Shown here: positions 17,686-25,079 of the stretch, piece after piece | Position numbering within the stretch: position 1 is the first letter of the stretch | How the letters are laid out: each line of letters opens with the position of its first letter | Assembly (NCBI RefSeq): GCF_016427535.1 | Contig: NZ_JAELXV010000006.1 | Location: 62,001-126,000, forward strand | Direction of reading: 5' to 3' | Source of the DNA: Hymenobacter sp. BT559 | GTDB lineage: Bacteria > Bacteroidota > Bacteroidia > Cytophagales > Hymenobacteraceae | DNA: 64,000 bases | The notes under the pieces: generated by a model | Seen by the model: only the letters and a program-made list of their open reading frames with translations | Database searches by the model: none | What the model was told of the DNA's origin: nothing | Translations under genes and position numbers: made by a program

Positions 17686-17916
17686 GGGAAGCCTTGATGC
17701 GGCTTCTGCCTTCCTAGGTTGCCAGTATTTAATGCGAGCAGATACCTCGGCTGCTAGGCCCGCTGAAGAGTGGGTCGCAATTCACACCCACTTCATTCGG
17801 ATTTTTGATTCTCGCTATCCTAAAATGCTAGTACGCATTTGGTCGATTTGTACATGGTGGTAGATGAAACCCTTAATAGGCACTTAAAAACCGACGGACT
17901 ATCTAACAAATTTCTA

Positions 17917-18921
17917 TTACTCAAACTTCCCGGCAATTCTATACACATCAAATATAGGCTTGATTATCATTCTCCCCTTTTTATCTATGAAAACAGCTTT
18001 ATTATGCATTTCTACATAAGCTAGTCCGGCCGAGAACTCATGAGCATAGTCATATGTGGGATTAATAACAATTTGTCCTTTACGGTTTATATAACCCCAT
18101 TTCCCATTCAATTTGAAGTTAGCTAGCCCTTCGCTAAAATGCCACAAATCCTCAAATTGAGGTTTCACAATAATCCTTCCCTTGTTATCCACTACTCCCC
18201 AACTTCCCTCATAATTTACAATGGAGCGTTTTTGGCGAAAGATACCTACTGACTTATAAATAGGCTGAACAATTGTATCCATCTTACTATTCAACCATCC
18301 TGTCCCTTTAGAACCTCTGACTATAAAATAGTCATCAGGGAAATTTTTTAACCAAAGCCGCTTTCCCTTTAATTTATTAGGATTTCCAATTATTCTTCCT
18401 CGAGTGTCAATTACCTTAGAATCTAAATCTAAAGTCAAAACATCTGCATATTTCGATAAAAAGGGATAGCAGGTATTATAAATTAGCGGTATCTTAATAG
18501 CCCCCTTTTTATCTATGTAACCGCACTTATTATTAAGAGTCACATCCGATAAACCATTTGAAAAGCCAAGAAAAACATCATTGTATTCAAATGGTATGAC
18601 AGTATCGCCTTTTACATTAATGAATCCGAACTTTTGACCATTACTAACCGCCGCCAATGCCTCCGAAAACATATGCGCATCTTTATATTTAGGCTTTATT
18701 AAATCATTCCCCTTCTTATCTACGAATCCATACAGGCTATCTTGGCAAACAAGTAATTGTTTATTCTCATGGCTGTACATGAGCCAATCCCATTTCGGAG
18801 TTATTACAAAATTTCCTTTCTTATTAATCACTCCGAACTTACCATCTTGTTTGACAACTACAAGTTTCTCCGTTGCACAGGCTGAAAGCAGAGTTAAGAT
18901 GAGAAGTAGAGTCAAACGCAT
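17917..18921 (-). CDS. WG-repeat lipoprotein, low G+C, probably acquired
   Basis: 334 residues with a lipoprotein signal (MRLTLLLILTLLSAC, lipobox LSAC) followed by a chain of WG beta-repeats, recognisable as FGVINKKGNFVITPKWD, YGFVDKKGNDLIKPKYKD, FGFINVKGDTVIPFEY, WGVVDNKGRIIVKPQFED and WGYINRKGQIVINPTYD. Such repeats form surface or periplasmic beta-structures of unknown binding role. The gene is much richer in A+T than everything around it, uses AT-ending codons and contains no CCTAGG hexamer, unlike its neighbours, which points to horizontal transfer. It is convergent with the TonB-type gene. Confidence 0.85.
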   Translation of the reverse strand: MRLTLLLILTLLSACATEKLVVVKQDGKFGVINKKGNFVITPKWDWLMYSHENKQLLVCQDSLYGFVDKKGNDLIKPKYKDAHMFSEALAAVSNGQKFGFINVKGDTVIPFEYNDVFLGFSNGLSDVTLNNKCGYIDKKGAIKIPLIYNTCYPFLSKYADVLTLDLDSKVIDTRGRIIGNPNKLKGKRLWLKNFPDDYFIVRGSKGTGWLNSKMDTIVQPIYKSVGIFRQKRSIVNYEGSWGVVDNKGRIIVKPQFEDLWHFSEGLANFKLNGKWGYINRKGQIVINPTYDYAHEFSAGLAYVEMHNKAVFIDKKGRMIIKPIFDVYRIAGKFE

Positions 18922-19026
18922 ATAATATGAGGAATCAGGTGGGTGTCACTTATGATGCAAGCTCCTATGGTATTCCATATTCGTTCTAACAAAGAAGTGC
19001 GAGCGGTAAACCTTGCCAGCTAGGTT

Positions 19027-20184
19027 TCATTTTGTTACCGCAGAAACTACCGTTGCTTGGGTGCCACCCACATCTACCAACACCTTCTTCCTCAACCACT
19101 CCCGTACCGGCTCATCGTAAAACTTCAAGCACCCATACGCCAGCGCCACTGCCGCTAGGTAGACCAGCGCCGCCACGGGCAAGCCCTCACGCAAGGACAC
19201 TTTATGGGTAGCGACCCAGGCCGTGTAGGTGTAAATGAGCGGGTAGTGCGTGATGTAAATTGGGTACGAAATATCACCTAGGAAGCGGCACAGCCGCTGG
19301 CCCGCGCCTGAGCGCACCGCCCCACTGGCCCCGAAGAAGATGATAGCGGGGAAGACAAGAATGATGCAGAGCGCATCGTAGAGCCCATTTTGCCAGAGTT
19401 GCGTGGGGCTGCCGATGCGGGGCATGGCCAACACAACCACCACGGCCAGGCTGCACCATAAAAAGGCATTTTGCACCGGCCGCAGCCGGGCCAGCCGAAA
19501 CAGCAGCAGCCCCGCAAAAAACGGGTACGTCATGCGCGCAAAGCCGATGTGCAGCTGCTCAGGCTCTAGCGACCAGCCCCCAATAACATCGCCCTGCGGG
19601 CTGGTGAGGCCTAGGTGCAGCAGCGCCCCCGCCGCCAGCACCACCAAGATGCCCAGCGCTACATTGGAGAAGCGGCGCACTATGGTGGCGTACAGCACAT
19701 TGGCCACATACTCGAAAAACAGCGACCAGCCCGGCCCGTCGAGCGGATAGGTTTCGTGCCAGCCCCGTATGTCGAGCGACACCGGCACCGGCACCATAAA
19801 ACAACCTAGGAGCATGACCAGCAGCATCTTCCACACCGGCGTTTGGCCGATGATGGGGAACAGCGCCGATGCCTGGAAATAGTACATCGCCGCCCCTATC
19901 ACCATGCCCAGCACCACCATGGGTTGCAGCCGCACCAGCCGCCGCTTGAAGAAACTGCCCACCGTGAGGCGGCCCCACCGGTCGTCGTAGGCGTAGCCAA
20001 TCACGAACCCCGACAGCAGAAAGAAAAAATCCACCGCCAGGTAGCCGTGGTTAATCACCTGGTCGAGGTGGCTGGTGGCGTGGGCCTCGCACAAGTGAAA
20101 GGCCACGACCAGGAGCGCCGCCACGCCCCGCAGGCCGTCGAGGATGGGATAATGGGGTTTGGTGGGTAGCGGAGTGGGCTGCAT
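19027..20184 (-). CDS. Membrane acyltransferase (acyltransferase 3 family)
   Basis: 385 residues from ATG at 20184 (MQPTPLPTKPHYPIL). Begins with the family signature LDGLRGVAALLVVAFHLCEAH, with the conserved His of the first transmembrane helix region, followed by about ten hydrophobic helices and FFFLLSGFVIGYAYDDRWG. Members transfer acetyl or other acyl groups to surface sugars or lipids (OafA/NodX type). The C-terminus KFYDEPVREWLRKK is typical. Stands alone; acceptor unknown. Confidence 0.88.
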   Translation of the reverse strand: MQPTPLPTKPHYPILDGLRGVAALLVVAFHLCEAHATSHLDQVINHGYLAVDFFFLLSGFVIGYAYDDRWGRLTVGSFFKRRLVRLQPMVVLGMVIGAAMYYFQASALFPIIGQTPVWKMLLVMLLGCFMVPVPVSLDIRGWHETYPLDGPGWSLFFEYVANVLYATIVRRFSNVALGILVVLAAGALLHLGLTSPQGDVIGGWSLEPEQLHIGFARMTYPFFAGLLLFRLARLRPVQNAFLWCSLAVVVVLAMPRIGSPTQLWQNGLYDALCIILVFPAIIFFGASGAVRSGAGQRLCRFLGDISYPIYITHYPLIYTYTAWVATHKVSLREGLPVAALVYLAAVALAYGCLKFYDEPVREWLRKKVLVDVGGTQATVVSAVTK

Positions 20185-20340
20185 GCGGGTTAGGGTTGGG
20201 CTGGGAAGGAGCACAAACCTAGCTGCTTTACAAGTCATTCGCGGTTGGTTTACTGGCTGGCTTACTACCTAGGGTCAACTTAGCTCGACTACCCAGCCGC
20301 AATGCTGCTGCCTTTCACATAGGCTGCGACCGCTTTGTAT

Positions 20341-20435
20341 TTCGCCTGTCATTGCGAGCGCAGCGAAGCAATCGCACCTGTTCAGCGCCGCCATTGGAAT
20401 GCGCTTGCTTCGCTGCGCTCGCAATGACAGGCGAA
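20341..20435. repeat. REP-like palindrome, type GTCATTGCGAGCG
   Basis: 35-nt arms (20341-20375 and 20401-20435), 34 of 35 positions complementary, in the 440-bp gap between the acyltransferase and the SDR at 20627. Nothing else was recognised in this gap. Confidence 0.85.
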
Positions 20436-20626
20436 ACCGAGTAGCTGCGCACAGGTCCTGGGCGCTACCGCTTCAACAGTTGGCGGCTTGGCCTCATCCC
20501 TCCCAGCACCCTCCTACCTAGGGCCTGATTTCGGTTTCTTTCATCCATTATGCTGAGCTTGCCGCCGTTTATCGCTTCTTTTGGCCATTCATTAGCCGCG
20601 CCCAGCGGCCCGGAGCTTCCTTAGTC

Positions 20627-21391
20627 ATGTTTAGTTTAACCAACAAAAAGGCCGTCATTACGGGGGGCGGCAGCGGCATTGGCCGGGCCATTTCCCTACT
20701 TTTTGCTCGCCAGGGCGCAGAGGTGCACATCATCGAGCTGACGGCCGAAGCCGGCCAGCAGGTGGCCGACGAAATCAGGCAAGCTGGCGGCACGGCCCAC
20801 GTGCACGCGGCCGATGTCAGCCAGCAGGCGCAGGTGGTGGCCGCCTTCCAAGCCATCGGCCAGGTCGATGTACTGGTGAATAATGCGGGCATTGCGCACG
20901 TCGGCAACGTGGAAACGACGCCCGAAGCGGACTTCGAGCGCGTGTACCAGGTCAACGTGAAGGGTGCTTATAACTGCCTGTTTGCGGCCGTGCCGCTGAT
21001 GAAGGCGCAGGGCGGCGGGGCCATCGTAAACATGGCTAGCATCGCGGCGCACGTGGGTCTCACCGACCGCTTTGCCTACTCCATGAGCAAGGGCGCCATC
21101 TTTGCCATGACGCTCTCGGTGGCACGTGACTACCTAGGCAGCAATATTCGCTGCAACAGCATTTCGCCGGCGCGGGTGCACACGCCCTTTGTCGATGGCT
21201 TTATTGCCAAAAACTACGCCGGCCGCGAGGAGGATATTTTCGATAAGCTTTCGAAAAGCCAGCCCATCGGTCGCATGGGCCAGCCCGACGAGGTAGCCGC
21301 CCTGGCACTTTACCTCTGCTCCGACGAGGCCGGCTTCGTGACGGGCTGCGACTACCCGCTCGACGGCGGCTTCATCAAGCTCAATACGTAA
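20627..21391 (+). CDS. SDR dehydrogenase, probable 2-keto-3-deoxy-L-fuconate dehydrogenase
   Basis: 254-residue classical SDR: VITGGGSGIGRAIS (cofactor), NNAGIAH, catalytic Ser in NMASIA and Tyr/Lys in YSMSK, C-terminal VTGCDYPLDGGFIKLNT. It is the first gene of a group whose other members are a DHKD-type FAH hydrolase, an amidohydrolase lactonase and a second SDR. In the non-phosphorylating L-fucose pathway such an SDR oxidises 2-keto-3-deoxy-L-fuconate to the 2,4-diketo acid with NAD+. The specific function is inferred from context and overall similarity. A REP-like palindrome separates it from the next gene. Confidence 0.75.
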   Translation: MFSLTNKKAVITGGGSGIGRAISLLFARQGAEVHIIELTAEAGQQVADEIRQAGGTAHVHAADVSQQAQVVAAFQAIGQVDVLVNNAGIAHVGNVETTPEADFERVYQVNVKGAYNCLFAAVPLMKAQGGGAIVNMASIAAHVGLTDRFAYSMSKGAIFAMTLSVARDYLGSNIRCNSISPARVHTPFVDGFIAKNYAGREEDIFDKLSKSQPIGRMGQPDEVAALALYLCSDEAGFVTGCDYPLDGGFIKLNT

Positions 21392-21485
21392 GTCATGCAG
21401 AGCGAAGCGAAGCATCTCGCGTGTTGCAGTAACATCCTACGCTAGCAACGAAACGAGCGAGCTGCTTCGCTACGCGCTGCATGAC
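21392..21485. repeat. REP-like palindrome, type GTCATGCAGAGCG
   Basis: Imperfect arms 21392-21420 and 21457-21485, starting directly after the SDR stop codon and ending 34 bp before the next gene. Closest relative is the element at 23206. Confidence 0.8.
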
Positions 21486-21518
21486 AACGATTCCCATACG
21501 CAACCCTTATATAGTTTC

Positions 21519-22376
21519 ATGAAACTCATTCGCTACGGCCAGCCCGGCCAGGAAAAACCCGGTGTACTTCTCAACGACCAGCGCTACGACGTATCAGCCT
21601 TTGGCCAGGACTACACCGAAGAATTCTTCGCCACTGATGGCCTGCAACGGCTCGCCGATTTTGTGCAAAGCCACGAAGGCCAGTTGCCGCAGGTAGCGGA
21701 TAGTGAACGCCTAGGGCCGCCCGTAGCGCGCCCTTCTAAAATCCTGTGCATCGGCCTCAACTACGCCGACCACGCCAAGGAAACCGGCGCCACGCCGCCA
21801 GCCGAGCCGGTGCTGTTTATGAAATCGACCACGGCCTACGTGGGGCCCAACGACGACATCATCATCCCCAAAAACTCGGTAAAAACCGACTGGGAAGTGG
21901 AGTTGGCCGTGGTGATTGGCAAGCGCGCCTCCTACGTAGAAGAGGCTGATGCCGAGCAGTATATTGCGGGCTACGTGCTGCACAACGACGTGTCGGAGCG
22001 CGAGTTTCAGCTAGAGCGCAGCGGCACCTGGGACAAGGGCAAGGGCTGCGACACCTTTGCGCCGGTGGGCCCCTTCCTGGCCACGCCCGATGAGCTAGGC
22101 GACATAGACAACCTACGCCTGTGGCTGACGGTAAACGGCCAGATGATGCAGGACGGCACCACCGCCAACCTCATTTTTAAGATTCCCTTCCTGGTGTCTT
22201 ACCTCAGCCAGTTTATGACCCTGCTGCCCGGCGACATCATCTCGACCGGCACGCCGGCCGGCGTAGGCCTGGGCTTTAAGCCGCCCGTGTACCTCAAGCC
22301 CGGCGATGTAGTCGAGTTGGGTATTGACGGCCTAGGTACCTCGCGCCAAGTAGTGAAAGCCTATGCCGCGCATTGA
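21519..22376 (+). CDS. FAH-family hydrolase, probable 2,4-diketo-3-deoxy-L-fuconate hydrolase
   Basis: 285-residue fumarylacetoacetate hydrolase family protein. The N-terminal MKLIRYGQPGQEKPGVLL, the core ILCIGLNYADHAKETG, the metal-binding DWEVELAVVIGK and the C-terminal GDIISTGTPAGVGLGFKPP are the typical blocks. In fucose clusters this enzyme splits the 2,4-diketo acid into pyruvate and L-lactate; relatives are also annotated ureidoglycolate lyase. Context favours the fucose role. Cytoplasmic. Its last 14 nt overlap the start of the lactonase gene, so the two are translationally coupled. Confidence 0.85.
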   Translation: MKLIRYGQPGQEKPGVLLNDQRYDVSAFGQDYTEEFFATDGLQRLADFVQSHEGQLPQVADSERLGPPVARPSKILCIGLNYADHAKETGATPPAEPVLFMKSTTAYVGPNDDIIIPKNSVKTDWEVELAVVIGKRASYVEEADAEQYIAGYVLHNDVSEREFQLERSGTWDKGKGCDTFAPVGPFLATPDELGDIDNLRLWLTVNGQMMQDGTTANLIFKIPFLVSYLSQFMTLLPGDIISTGTPAGVGLGFKPPVYLKPGDVVELGIDGLGTSRQVVKAYAAH

Positions 22377-23199
22377 TGCTCACCAGCACTTCTGGCACTT
22401 CGACCCGGTACGCGACGCCTGGATAACGCCCGACATGGCGGCCATCCGGCGCGACTTCCTGCCCGCTGATTTGCAGCCCCTGTTGCAGCAGCACGGCCTC
22501 GATGGCTGCGTAGCCGTGCAGGCCAGCCAGAGCGAAGCCGAAACCGACTGGCTGCTGGAGCGAGCCGCCGCGCATAGCTTCATCAAAGGCGTGGTAGGTT
22601 GGGTCGATTTGCAGGCCACCGACGTGGCCGAGCGCCTAGGTCACTACCAGCAGTTTGCGCCGCTCAAAGGCTTCCGGCACGTGCTACAAGGCGAAGCCGA
22701 CCGGGCCCTGATGCTGACGCCTGCATTTCGGCGCGGCATCGAGGCGCTGGCAGCGTTTGGCTTTACTTACGATTTGTTGATTTTGCCCGACCAACTCGGC
22801 TACGCCGCCGAGTTGGCCCAGGCATTCCCTAACCAGCCGTTTGTAGTTGACCACATCGCCAAGCCCCCCATCAAAGAGCAAGAAATCGACGACTGGATGC
22901 GAGACATCCGACACCTCGCGGCACACGAGAACGTGAGCTGCAAGGTGTCGGGCCTAGTGACGGAGGCCGACTGGCAGCACTGGCAGCCGCAGGATTTCCG
23001 GCCTTACCTCGACGTAGTGTTTGCCGCCTTCGGCCCCGAGCGCGTGCTTTACGGCTCTGACTGGCCGGTGTGCAACGTGGCTGGCGGCTACGACCGGGCC
23101 CTAGGGCTACTAGAAGACTACTTGGTGCCGTTTACACCCACCGAGCAGGCGCAGTTTTGGGGCGACAACGCGGCGCGCTTCTATGGCTTAAGTGTTTGA
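22363..23199 (+). CDS. Amidohydrolase, probable L-fuconolactonase
   Basis: 278-residue amidohydrolase-2 TIM-barrel enzyme. The metal-binding start IDAHQHFWHFDP, the central VVDHIAKPPIKEQEIDDW, VSCKVSGL and the final YGSDWPVCNVAGGYD are the marks of the L-fuconolactonase/L-rhamnono-lactonase group. It opens L-fucono-lactone to L-fuconate. ATG 22363 overlaps the preceding hydrolase gene by 14 nt, firm evidence for an operon. Exact sugar lactone is inferred from the neighbours. Confidence 0.82.
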   Translation: MPRIDAHQHFWHFDPVRDAWITPDMAAIRRDFLPADLQPLLQQHGLDGCVAVQASQSEAETDWLLERAAAHSFIKGVVGWVDLQATDVAERLGHYQQFAPLKGFRHVLQGEADRALMLTPAFRRGIEALAAFGFTYDLLILPDQLGYAAELAQAFPNQPFVVDHIAKPPIKEQEIDDWMRDIRHLAAHENVSCKVSGLVTEADWQHWQPQDFRPYLDVVFAAFGPERVLYGSDWPVCNVAGGYDRALGLLEDYLVPFTPTEQAQFWGDNAARFYGLSV

Positions 23200-23205
23200 T
23201 AATAG

Positions 23206-23291
23206 GTCATGCAGAGCGTAGCGAAGCATCTCGCGTGGTGCAGTAATTTCTAACGTTAGCACGTGAGATGCTTCGCTACGCTCTGCATGAC
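23206..23291. repeat. REP-like palindrome, type GTCATGCAGAGCG, perfect arms
   Basis: 27-nt arms (23206-23232, 23265-23291) that are perfectly complementary, 32-nt spacer, between the lactonase and the second SDR. Confidence 0.88.
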
Positions 23292-23329
23292 GGCTTTCAT
23301 TGCTCATCGACAATTGCTACTTAATAAAG

Positions 23330-24118
23330 ATGGATTTACAGCTTCAGGATAAGGTTATCATCGTGACGGGTGGGGCCAAGGGCATCGGGGAAGGCATTGC
23401 GCAGGTGCTAGCCCGCGAGGGGGCAGTGCCCGTCATTGTGGGCCGCAACGCCGCCGATAATGAGCAGGCCGTGGCTGCCATCACGGCCGCGGGTGGCCGC
23501 GCCGGGCAGGTAGTGGCCGAGCTAGCCGAGCCCGCCGCGTGCGCCAGCGCCGTAGCGCAGGTAGTAGCGCAGTTTGGCCGCATCGACGGGCTGGTAAACA
23601 ATGCTGGCGTCAACGACGGGGTCGGGCTCGAAAGCGGCGACTATGAGCGCTTTATGCAGAGCCTGCACCGCAACGTGGTGCACTACTACCTCATGGCGCA
23701 CCACGCCCTACCCGAGCTCATCAAGAGCAAGGGTGCCATCGTCAATATCTCATCCAAGACGGCCGAAACCGGCCAGGGCAACACCTCGGCCTACGCTGCG
23801 GCCAATGGCGGGCGCAACGCGCTTACCCGCGAGTGGGCGGTAGAGCTGCTTAAACACGGCATCCGAGTGAATGCCGTGGTAGTGGCCGAGTGCTGGACGC
23901 CCGCTTACGAAACCTGGATTGCGACGCTGTCCAACCCCGAGGAGAAGCTGCGCGAAATCACCAGCAAGATTCCACTGGAAAACCGCATGACCACGGCCGA
24001 AGAAATTGCCAATACCACAGCCTTCCTGCTCTCGGCCCGCAGCAGCCACACCACCGGGCAAATTTTGCACGTCGATGGCGGCTACGTGCACCTCGACCGC
24101 GCCCTAGCCAATGCTTAG
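23330..24118 (+). CDS. SDR dehydrogenase, probable L-fucose dehydrogenase
   Basis: 262 residues from ATG at 23330 (MDLQLQDKVIIVTGG), chosen because it places TGGAKGIGEG at the normal position. NNAGVND, the catalytic Ser in NISSKT and the Tyr/Lys of YAAANGG... are as in the L-fucose dehydrogenase group (SPRO: note Lys appears replaced, the segment reads SAYAAANGGRNALT rather than YxxxK). The C-terminus TTGQILHVDGGYVHLDRA is typical. Expected reaction: L-fucose to L-fucono-lactone with NAD(P)+. Last gene of the group, so together they cover dehydrogenase, lactonase, second dehydrogenase and hydrolase; the L-fuconate dehydratase is not here. Confidence 0.72.
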   Translation: MDLQLQDKVIIVTGGAKGIGEGIAQVLAREGAVPVIVGRNAADNEQAVAAITAAGGRAGQVVAELAEPAACASAVAQVVAQFGRIDGLVNNAGVNDGVGLESGDYERFMQSLHRNVVHYYLMAHHALPELIKSKGAIVNISSKTAETGQGNTSAYAAANGGRNALTREWAVELLKHGIRVNAVVVAECWTPAYETWIATLSNPEEKLREITSKIPLENRMTTAEEIANTTAFLLSARSSHTTGQILHVDGGYVHLDRALANA

Positions 24119-24151
24119 TTGAGGGTTGAATTGAAACACTTATAGCAGCTA

Positions 24152-24204
24152 TTTAAGTTGGTGCGTCGATGGTACGGGCTGTGCCATCGACGCACCAACT
24201 CAAA
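24152..24204. terminator. Strong hairpin after the fucose enzymes
   Basis: 20-nt arms (24156-24175, 24181-24200) with one mismatch and a 5-nt loop, extended outward by A/T pairs. No T-run follows; a terminator or mRNA-stabilising hairpin. The rest of the 500-bp gap to 24621 shows no gene, only a TAnnTTTG match (TAACTTTG, 24526-24533) that could be the -7 element for the dsbD genes. Confidence 0.5.
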
Positions 24205-24621
24205 TGACTGTGAGCACCCTTATTTGCTTAAGCAACGCCGACGGGACGTACTTCTTAACAAGCATATGTCGCCCGCCCTGCTTTTTAGTGACCTAGGGCA
24301 GCTAACCACGAGTTTTTAGCGCATTACGCCATCAGTCGGCACGCCGGCTGGTGGCTTCTTCGTGAAAGCGCCGCTGCTAAGTCAGTGGCACAGAAATTGT
24401 AAAAACATGCGGGCCAGACGCTGGCTATTCAGCGAAGACACGCGTATTTTGGCGGCGATTTATCTCGAGGTTATCGGTGTTAGCACCCTACGTGCCTCAG
24501 CTAGCGGCTCCCCTACCGCCAAAAGTAACTTTGCTCCTTATCGGCTTGTTTTCCTAGCTCAGTCCCGAGCTGCTATTCTTACCATACTCAAGTGGGTACG
24601 CACAGTACCTAAGTACTTAAC

Positions 24622-25071
24622 ATGAAAAAAATTGCATTGGCAGCTTTTGCCCTGCTGGGTGCCTCGCAGGCCCACGCCCAGATTCTGGCCCCCGTTCACT
24701 GGAGCTACGCTGCCAAGAAAACCAGCCCCACCGAAGCCGTAGTGCTTATAAAAGCTACCATCGACGCGGGTTGGCACGTGTACTCGCAGCACGTAAAAGA
24801 CGGCGGCCCCGTGAAGACGACTGTAAAGTTTGACCCCTCTAAGGCCTACACCCTGGTGGGCCCCACCCAAGAGCCCAAGCCCGTTACGCGCATGGAAAAG
24901 ACCTTTGGCATGGAGGTAAGCTACTTTGCCAATTCGGTTATTTTCCAGCAGAAAGTAAAGCTGACTGGCAAAGGCCCCGTTACGGTGAAGGGTAACCTAG
25001 AGTTTATGGCCTGCAACGATGAGAAGTGCTTGCCCCCCGACGAAGTCGCCTTCAGCATCCCCGTTAAGTAA
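24622..25071 (+). CDS. Periplasmic DsbD N-terminal (alpha) domain protein
   Basis: 149 residues with a signal peptide (MKKIALAAFALLGASQAHAQ). The domain matches the DsbD-alpha immunoglobulin-like fold; FMACNDEKCLPPDEVAF carries the redox cysteine pair (C-x4-C followed by LPP) equivalent to the CxxxxxC-YPP of E. coli DsbD-alpha. It should receive electrons from the membrane partner and pass them to periplasmic thiol proteins. It lies 8 bp before the next gene, so DsbD is here divided over two genes. Confidence 0.85.
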   Translation: MKKIALAAFALLGASQAHAQILAPVHWSYAAKKTSPTEAVVLIKATIDAGWHVYSQHVKDGGPVKTTVKFDPSKAYTLVGPTQEPKPVTRMEKTFGMEVSYFANSVIFQQKVKLTGKGPVTVKGNLEFMACNDEKCLPPDEVAFSIPVK

Positions 25072-25079
25072 GCGCCCAA

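Noticed and set aside
20341..23291. Clustered repeats considered as a CRISPR array
   Set aside because: They are inverted repeats in separate gene gaps without regular unique spacers or cas genes.
24362..24625. 87-codon plus-strand open frame before the DsbD alpha gene
   Set aside because: No recognisable features, overlaps the signal-peptide start of the real gene and the likely promoter region.
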